In this document: positions 58,038 through 64,000 of the stretch, piece after piece
How positions within the stretch are numbered: position 1 is the first letter of the stretch
Layout of the letters: each line of letters opens with the position of its first letter
DNA from: Physcomitrium patens
Taxonomy: Eukaryota; Streptophyta; Bryopsida; Funariales; Funariaceae
NCBI RefSeq assembly: GCF_000002425.4
Contig: NC_037256.1
Coordinates: 16,464,830 to 16,528,829 of the forward strand
Reading direction: 5' to 3'
DNA length: 64,000 nt
Notes under the pieces: model-generated
Told to the model about the DNA's origin: nothing
The model's input: the letters and a program-made list of their open reading frames with translations, nothing else
The model's database searches: none
Program-made: the position numbers and the translations under genes

Positions 58038-58275
58038 TCTTGCTATATAAAAATGTATTTGATATCACAATCTTGGAAGAGACTTTTAATATTTAGTGAT
58101 TTTATTAGAAGTAGAAACAACTTTTGATAGTGTTTCAAATATCTTATTTGAAGGGAATTATAAAGGCCTCAACAATAATCAAATGATAAGGTGGTTTTCT
58201 TGCCCTAGTATGAGACACTATCAATGGTTAAGAGAACTTATCACCATCTTTAAAGGGAATAAAGATCAGAGTATG
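58038..58275 (+). pseudogene. A3 third ORF, 3' part
   Basis: Reads YLVILLEVETTFDSVSNILF, then EGNYKGLNNNQM and MRHYQWLREL, homologous to A1 6300-6500. It is truncated by the A2 insertion and shifted near the end. Despite the heavy decay of A3, this block is comparatively readable. Confidence 0.65.
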
Positions 58276-58835
58276 TGTCAAGGACAAGAACTCGATGAAA
58301 AGTAATTCAGTTAAATGACCCTTCACTCAAAGAAAGGTAACAAAATATAAATAAACAAGTATGTATATTGAAAGAGAAACTAGAATGGCTATTGCCAAAG
58401 ACTAGAAAACATGAAGACTCTTGAAACTAGACTGGAAACAAGAAAGGAGTTGACAAGAATGAAGAAGGCTTCACTCTTGTCTCTATATATACTATCTAAC
58501 TAGGAACTACGTGGCAACATTCTATAAGACCTCCAATATGTATTGACTTTGTAGGATACATGGCTTGACTTACAAGGCAAATTTTTCTACGTGTGAGCCA
58601 CATTGTTAGCTTGGTCTTCAAGCTAACAACATGTGTGGCACATGGCCAACTTATTGACTATGTTTTTAATCCAAAAAGTCAATTAAAGACACCTATGAAG
58701 TCAAAGCAGTATCTATTAAGCTTCTAGAAAGCTTCTATATTAAATACTATAGAACTAACTTACTTTTACCTACTTTTACTTACTTCCACCTATTTGTATA
58801 TGTAATTTCTAGCTTACATGAGTATGTTCGTGACA
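58276..58835 (-). repeat. 3' LTR of A2
   Basis: 560 bp, TGTCACGAACATAC to CCTTGACA on the minus strand. It shows the original TG/CA ends that have mutated in A1. TATATATAGAG and the complement of the primer site (58450-58460) are in the A1 arrangement. Confidence 0.92.
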
Positions 58836-58849
58836 TTACCTCCTCTTCT
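58836..58849 (-). other. Polypurine tract of A2
   Basis: AGAAGAGGAGGTAA on the minus strand, directly before the LTR. Confidence 0.85.
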
Positions 58850-58876
58850 AGAGACGAGTTCCACGTGGAGTGGTCA

Positions 58877-59299
58877 TCATATGTTGAAGAAATCTATGAT
58901 GTGACAAATTATATTGACCACATACTCTGATCTTTCTTCTCTTTGAAGATGCTTGATAGGACCTCTCAACCATCAGTAGTGTTCCATACCAAGGAGGGAA
59001 GACCACTAAGTTATTTGATCATTGTTGAGGCCTTCATAACTTCCTTCGAATAGAACATTTGGAACACCATCAGGAGTTGTTCCTACCTCTAGCAAAATCA
59101 CCAAACATCGAGAGTCCCTTCCTAAATCGTGATACCAAACGCATTGTATCTCGCCATTTATTGTAAGAAAAACATGTCATTCTTGAAGATCTTCTTCTCA
59201 ATTACATCGTCTTGAAGGTTGTGACAATCGTAATGTCTCATCCGGCAGGTCAACAAATGAAGGCTCTTGAGTCGAATCCATTGGTTGTTGGTTCTCTAT
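58877..59299 (-). pseudogene. A2 third ORF
   Basis: 423 bp, exactly the length of the A1 copy with no indel, with about six in-frame stops. The start Met of A1 is ATA here. Conserved blocks: DSTQEPSFVDLPDETLRLSQ, WYHDLGRDSRCLVILLEVG, LFEGSYEGLNNDQIT and RSEYVVNIICHIIDFFNI. The equal length and matching C-terminal block argue for a real coding sequence. The function is unknown to me. Confidence 0.7.
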
Positions 59300-59393
59300 C
59301 TCCTAAGCATCACAAATATAAAGAAGCTATAAATAAGGATTGAAAGTATAATGTTATCTTGCCTAGATGTTATTTCTTTTATAAAGAAGATTT

Positions 59394-62309
59394 TTATCTT
59401 GATTTTGATAGATTTCATCGATGAAAAGCCTCCATTGCCTTTGCTGCATTTGCAAGATTCTGAACTAGCTCCCATGTGCATTCACTAATATCATATCCAT
59501 ACCAATGGACAAGATATTCTAATTTATTTCGGCACCGCCTTGAATCTAGAACTTCTTCTACTTAATTAACATGCTTTATTTGTCCATCAATTTGAAGATG
59601 AAATATCGAAGATAGTTTTATATCTATTTTTAGAATCTTGAAAAGAGTCCACCAAAATCTTGATACAAATTGAGTTCCCTTATCTGATATAATATCCTTA
59701 AGTAATCCATGATAGCGATAGATATTGTCAAGAAAGAGCTTAGCTATTTCTTTACCTGTGATAGATTTTGTACATGGTACAAAATGTGCCATCTTGGTAA
59801 AATGATCTACTATCACGAATATAAAGTCATAAGAACCTGAGATTGAAAGATTCATGATGAAATCCATAGAAATAGAAGACCATAATTGTTCTGGAATAGA
59901 TAATGGTTGAAGAAGTCCAAAAAGTCGATGACAAGGAGTTTTTGATCTTGAGCAAACATCACATGATTGTACAAAATCTTTGACTGCCTTCCACATTTGA
60001 GACTACCAAAAATCCTTAGATATCAGCTCCAAAGTCTTATTGTATCCAAAATGTCCTGCTGTTGGGAAGTCCTGACAAGCTTGAAGAACACGTAAACGTG
60101 CTTCTCCTTCTGGAACATATAGGCGTCCTTTGAAATAGAGTAGGTTGTTCTTGAACTCGAATTTAGAGGGATCATGAAATCTAGAAGAATTATTCTTGAT
60201 ATCATGAACAAGAGGATTTGAAGACATACTTAACTGGACTTGCTTGAGAAAAGTTAAACCAACAATCAATATTGATTTTATTGCTCAAAGATGATATTAC
60301 TCTGGCTTCAAGAGAACCGTTCTTTGTTGCTCAAAAGTTGCATCGCTTTCTTTTGATACAAGATAAGAACGTCTAGACAAGGTATTAGACAAACCTTATT
60401 GTTTTTCTGGTCGATAAGTGATGATGAACTCGAATCTTGATAAAGACATACTCCAACGAGCTTGACAATGATTTAATATATGTGTTGACATGAAATACTC
60501 GAGGTTCTTGTGATCCGTATATACGATGACCGGACTGAAAGTGCCTTCTAGATAATGATGCCATTTTTGAAAAGAATCTACAATTGCAAGAAGTTCTTTG
60601 TCATGGATCTCATAATTGATTTCTGCTGCTGAGAATTTTTTTGAATAAAAGGCTACTTGATGAAGTTTGTCATCTGTTCTCATTTGTGACAAAATTGCAC
60701 CCAAAGCAAAGTTTGATGCATCTGTTTCCATAAAGAATGCTTTAGAAAAATCAACACGATACAAGATTGGTACAAAAACAAACGTTGTCTTCAAAGATTC
60801 AAAAGCAACTTCCACTGGTTGATTCCATTGGATTTTGTCTTTACAAGTCAAACGTGTAAGTGGAGTTGCAACTCGAAAGAAGTCTTTGATAAAGATTCGA
60901 TAGTAGTTGGAAAATCCTAAAAAGCATTAGACATCTCTTACCATTTTTGGGATCTTTCAATCTATAATAGTTTGAACTTTCTTAGGATCCATCATAAGTC
61001 CATCATTTGAAATGATGTAACCTAAGAAATCGACTTGAGTAGTGTGGAATACACACTTTTCTATCTTGATATAGAGTCTTGCATCTCTTAATTTTTGTAA
61101 CACATGACAAACATGAAGTTTATGTTCTTCTGGATTCTTAGAATAGATCAAGATGTTGTCTAGATAACACACTACAAAATCGTCCAAAAACTCTCAAAAA
61201 ATATCATTCATTAGATGTTGAAAAGTTACTAGTGCATTTGTAAGTCCAAAAGGCATGATGTTGTATTCAAAATGTCCATACCTAGTTCGAAATGTAGTCT
61301 TCCATTCATCTCCTTCTTTGATGCGTACTAGATTATATGCTTCTCGGAGATCTATTTTTGTATAGATCTTAGCTTGATTTAACTGATCAAAAAGTCTAGA
61401 TATTAAAGGTAGTGGATACCTGTTCTTAATGGTAATCTTATTGAGTCCTCAATAATTAACACACATCTGCAATGATCCATCTTTTTTCTTCACAAATAGA
61501 ATTGGAGCTCCTGTTTGAGATTTAGAATAGCATATGAAATTCTTGGTTAGATTTTCTTCAATATACTCTTTGATTTTAGTCAACTCATTTTATGATAAAT
61601 TGTAGATTGGTCCAAATGGCGGTTGTGCTCCTTCTTGAAGGTCAATTGAACAATCATAGGGACGATGTTCGAGGAGTGTATCTACATTCTTTTTTTCAAA
61701 TATATCTTGAAATTCTTGATATTGGCTTGGAATGCCACGTGAAGTCTTTGCATCATTAGAAACGGGTGTGACATAAATAATATATGGTGATTCTTTCATA
61801 GCAGCATGCAAGAAAGTTTTTGCACCTATAAATATGGATTTAATTGAACTAGACTCATGACTCTCTACTTAATCAATTACACTTGTAGTTACACTTTTAG
61901 AAAAAGTAAGAGTTCGAGAAATCCAATCTATTTGAGGGTTGTATTTTTCTAACCACGATAAACCTAAAATGACTGAATTAGAGGGAGATCTAATGATATT
62001 AAATATTACAAAGCTATTATGACCATTGATTATTACTTCTATAGGAAGGATTTTGTGAGTAATATCTCCAGAAGACAATGGACGACCATCTATGACTTCT
62101 ACATGAATAGGTTTAATTTTCTCTACTAAAGATATGCTATGTCTTTTAATAAATTCTTCATCTAAGAAACACGCTAAGGCTCTTGAATCTAACAAGGCAT
62201 AGGCTTTATGATGTTTAGGTCTTAAAATAATATTTAGTGTAAAATAAGAAGAGGGTTCTCAGGAGAAAATAGGACCTTTACTAGATGTTGTGCAAGCTTC
62301 CAACTGCAC
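59394..62309 (-). pseudogene. pol: A2 pol with internal integrase deletion
   Basis: Protease (LLDSRALACFLDEEF; the normal DSG is changed), RT with YLDNI in place of YLDDI near 61165, RNase H (ETDASNFALGAILSQM), integrase HHCC and the first two Asp (FIMNLSISGSYDF shows the first D changed to N; SDKGTQFVSRF). The core then jumps at about 59565 from HVN into the chromodomain (VEEVLDSRRCRNKLEYLVHW). Compared with A1 about 590 bp are missing, the deletion is in frame, and it removes the integrase C-terminal part. Stops occur throughout. Confidence 0.85.
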
Positions 62310-62314
62310 GGTCT

Positions 62315-63322
62315 CTATTGTAACTAGACAAACTCATTTTCTGACATATTATCTTCTTTGACAGCCATACTCTTCATTTTGCGGTTACGTCATTTCTTTG
62401 GACAATATTGAGCAGTGTGTTTTGGTTCTTCAAAATATAAACATAATCCTTCTTGACAACGACGAGTCTTTTCTTGTTCAATAAGAGGTTTGAAACGTAT
62501 AGCATTAATTTACATATCCTCTACTTTTGAATGTATGTGTTGAAGAGATGTTGGTATTGCTATTGAATTATAGTTATGTTGAGGTCCACTTGTACGGTTC
62601 TTAGATCGAAATTCAAAAAGGTGATTGTCGCACTTCACAGCCAAGTCAATTGCTTGATTCAATGTTTGAGGATCAAGTAAGTTGAGCATTAATTTTTTTT
62701 CTTCATATTGTAATCCATAGAGAAATTGGCTAATAAGTACAGCATCATCCCACTTGATATCAGTTGCAAGTTGTCAAAATTATGAAGCATACAATGTTAC
62801 TGATCGATTGCCTTGTTATAAAATACGGATCTTATTGGTTGCAACACAAATTGCATCATGTTCTCCATACATGGATCGAAACTTTACCAAAAAAATCTCT
62901 AGATTATCTAATATTAAATCTTGTTGTTCAAGAAAAGATGAAAACCACGATAGTGCTGAATTTGAAAGAAGCGTATCAATGAATCTAACTTGCGATCCTA
63001 GAGTTGGATAGCTTTGGGATTGAAGTTCAATCACAAGTTGTACTTGATTGATAAATCCTCGAAACTTGGATCTGGTGCCATCAAACTTCTTAGGTAGGAC
63101 AATTCTTGGTTCTCTAATACTAGAAGGACATTCTACCATAGGAGAAGGGACATGATTTGGTGCAGATGTTGAAGCAACTCCAACCATTTCTATATCTTCA
63201 CTTCCTCCCAATCTTGTTGCTCCTTATAGTGGTAAATTGAGTTGATGCATCGCAAGCATTAATTCTCTCAATTGCTCTTGCATTTGTGCCATTGCACTCT
63301 TCATTTCAACAAGTTCTGCCAT
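62315..63322 (-). pseudogene. gag: A2 gag
   Basis: ATG at 63322 (MAELVEMKSAMAQMQEQLREL), same start as A1. The capsid core (KFDGTRSKFRGFINQVQL) and zinc knuckle region near 62450 are present. Several stops, including a TAA after LNLPL and one after NKIRIL. It keeps the Gln codon that is a stop at 1564 in A1. Confidence 0.85.
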
Positions 63323-63521
63323 GATAATACTTAGAAAAGAGAAGATGTCTAATATTGCTGAAGACAAATAGAAGAGAGGACTTGAGAACAAAGAAAATAC
63401 TAAGGACAATATCAGTTCACAAGAAGGTAATCCATAACTTCTAATATGCTTGTATCTTATCAAGAAAAAGGAATAATCCACTCTTAATCAAGATAAGAGA
63501 AAGCTCTGATATTGTAAGTGT

Positions 63522-63532
63522 ACTCTTTTCAA
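63522..63532 (-). other. Self-priming primer site of A2
   Basis: TTGAAAAGAGT on the minus strand, two bases (GA) after the LTR. It matches the complement of the predicted RNA start in the 3' LTR (58450-58460) at 9 of 11 positions; both mismatches fit later point changes. Same spacing as A1. Confidence 0.5.
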
Positions 63533-63534
63533 TC

Positions 63535-64000
63535 TGTCAAGGACAAGAACTTGATGAAAAGCAATTCAGTCAAGTGAGCCTTCACTCAAAGAAAGGTAAC
63601 AAAGTATAAATAAACAAGTATGTATATTGAAAGAAAAACTGGAATGACTATTGTCAAAGACTAAAAAATATGAAGACTCTTGAAACTAGACTAAAAACAA
63701 GAAAAGAATTGATAAGAATGAAGAAGGCTTCACTCTTGTCTCTATATATACTATCTAACTAGTAACTACGTGGAAACATTCTATAAGACCTTCAATATGT
63801 GTTGACTTTGTAGGACATATGCCTTGACTTATAAGGCAAGTTTTTCTATGTATGGGCCACATTGTTAACTTGGTCTTCAAGCTAACAACATGTGTGGCAC
63901 ATGGCCAACTTGTTGACCATGTTTCTAATCCAAAAAGTCAATCAAAGATACCTATAAAATCAAAGCAGCATCTATGAAGCTTTTAGGAAGCTTTCATATC
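63535..64000 (-). repeat. 5' LTR of A2, cut by the window end
   Basis: 466 of about 560 bp. Matches 58276-58741 with scattered transitions. Confidence 0.9.

Larger units (their letters stand above)
51800..58275 (+). mobile_element. A3, heavily eroded A-family element with inserted DNA
   Basis: Plus strand. Gag is recognisable from about 51800, the zinc knuckle near 52180, the protease near 52400, and the RT near 52900-53290 with YYLDD preserved at 53265-53279. RNase H lies near 53690, integrase 54160-54720 and the chromodomain 55150-55335. The third ORF region is interrupted at 55594 and resumes near 58038. It ends where A2 inserts at 58276. Nearly every difference from A1 in the RT is C-to-T or G-to-A. 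Confidence 0.8.
58276..64000 (-). mobile_element. Ty3/gypsy chromovirus A2, continues past the window end
   Basis: Minus-strand A-family copy inserted into A3. The 3' LTR is 58276-58835, then polypurine tract, third ORF, pol with an in-frame internal deletion in the integrase, gag, leader, primer site, and a 5' LTR from 63535 that is cut by the window end. The base before the left LTR is part of GTATG, the likely target duplication, whose partner is outside. Confidence 0.9.

Overview
This window is eukaryotic, AT-rich repeat DNA made almost entirely of nested and broken LTR retrotransposons of the Ty3/gypsy order, with one Tc1/mariner-type DNA transposon and two runs of N (29384-30158 and 48818-48917). 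I see no intact host gene, tRNA, rRNA or CRISPR array. The host cannot be fixed from sequence alone. Family D has a plant-like primer site (TGGCGCC) and plant-like gag/RT. The chromodomain elements (A, B), family C and the DD34E transposase look more like fungal elements, but similar chromoviruses are known from mosses and lycophytes. A bryophyte or lycophyte-grade plant is my first guess and an AT-rich fungus the second.

Layout. Element B1 (minus, 224-21519, target duplication GTAAT) is about 6.2 kb long but is split by two later, nearly complete insertions. A1 (plus, 779-7124, target duplication ATCTG) sits in its last ORF, and C1 (plus, 11400-20121, LTRs of about 1.37 kb) sits in its gag. 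From 21520 to 42207 there is a rearranged block. Element D1 (minus, 22603-33122) is broken by a 4.8-kb palindrome made of two truncated B copies, B3 (minus) and B2 (plus). Then come an orphan broken ORF (33123-33907), two half copies of a C subfamily facing away from each other (C2 minus, C3 plus), and a partial D2 (minus). From 42208 to 58275 the DNA is extremely AT-rich and holds fossils: C4 (44545-48391, minus), A3 (51800-58275, plus) and the mariner-like M1 (55771-57690) inside A3. A2 (minus, 58276 to the window end) is inserted into A3.

How the genes work together. A and B encode gag (capsid plus one zinc knuckle), a pol in a different frame (protease, RT, RNase H, integrase, chromodomain), and a third small ORF after the chromodomain. 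That third ORF is recognisably shared between the two families. Both families show an 11-12 nt complementarity between the primer site 2 nt after the LTR and the predicted RNA start about 30 nt after the TATA box. This is the arrangement of self-priming Tf1/sushi elements. B LTRs carry perfect heat-shock-element arrays just upstream of the TATA box. Both leaders carry a stem-loop with a conserved loop and a compensatory stem change. All gag/pol reading frames are broken by stops, most of them of the kind produced by C-to-T or G-to-A changes (CAA, CAG, CGA or TGG to stop), and the oldest copies have decayed toward A+T by the same kind of change.
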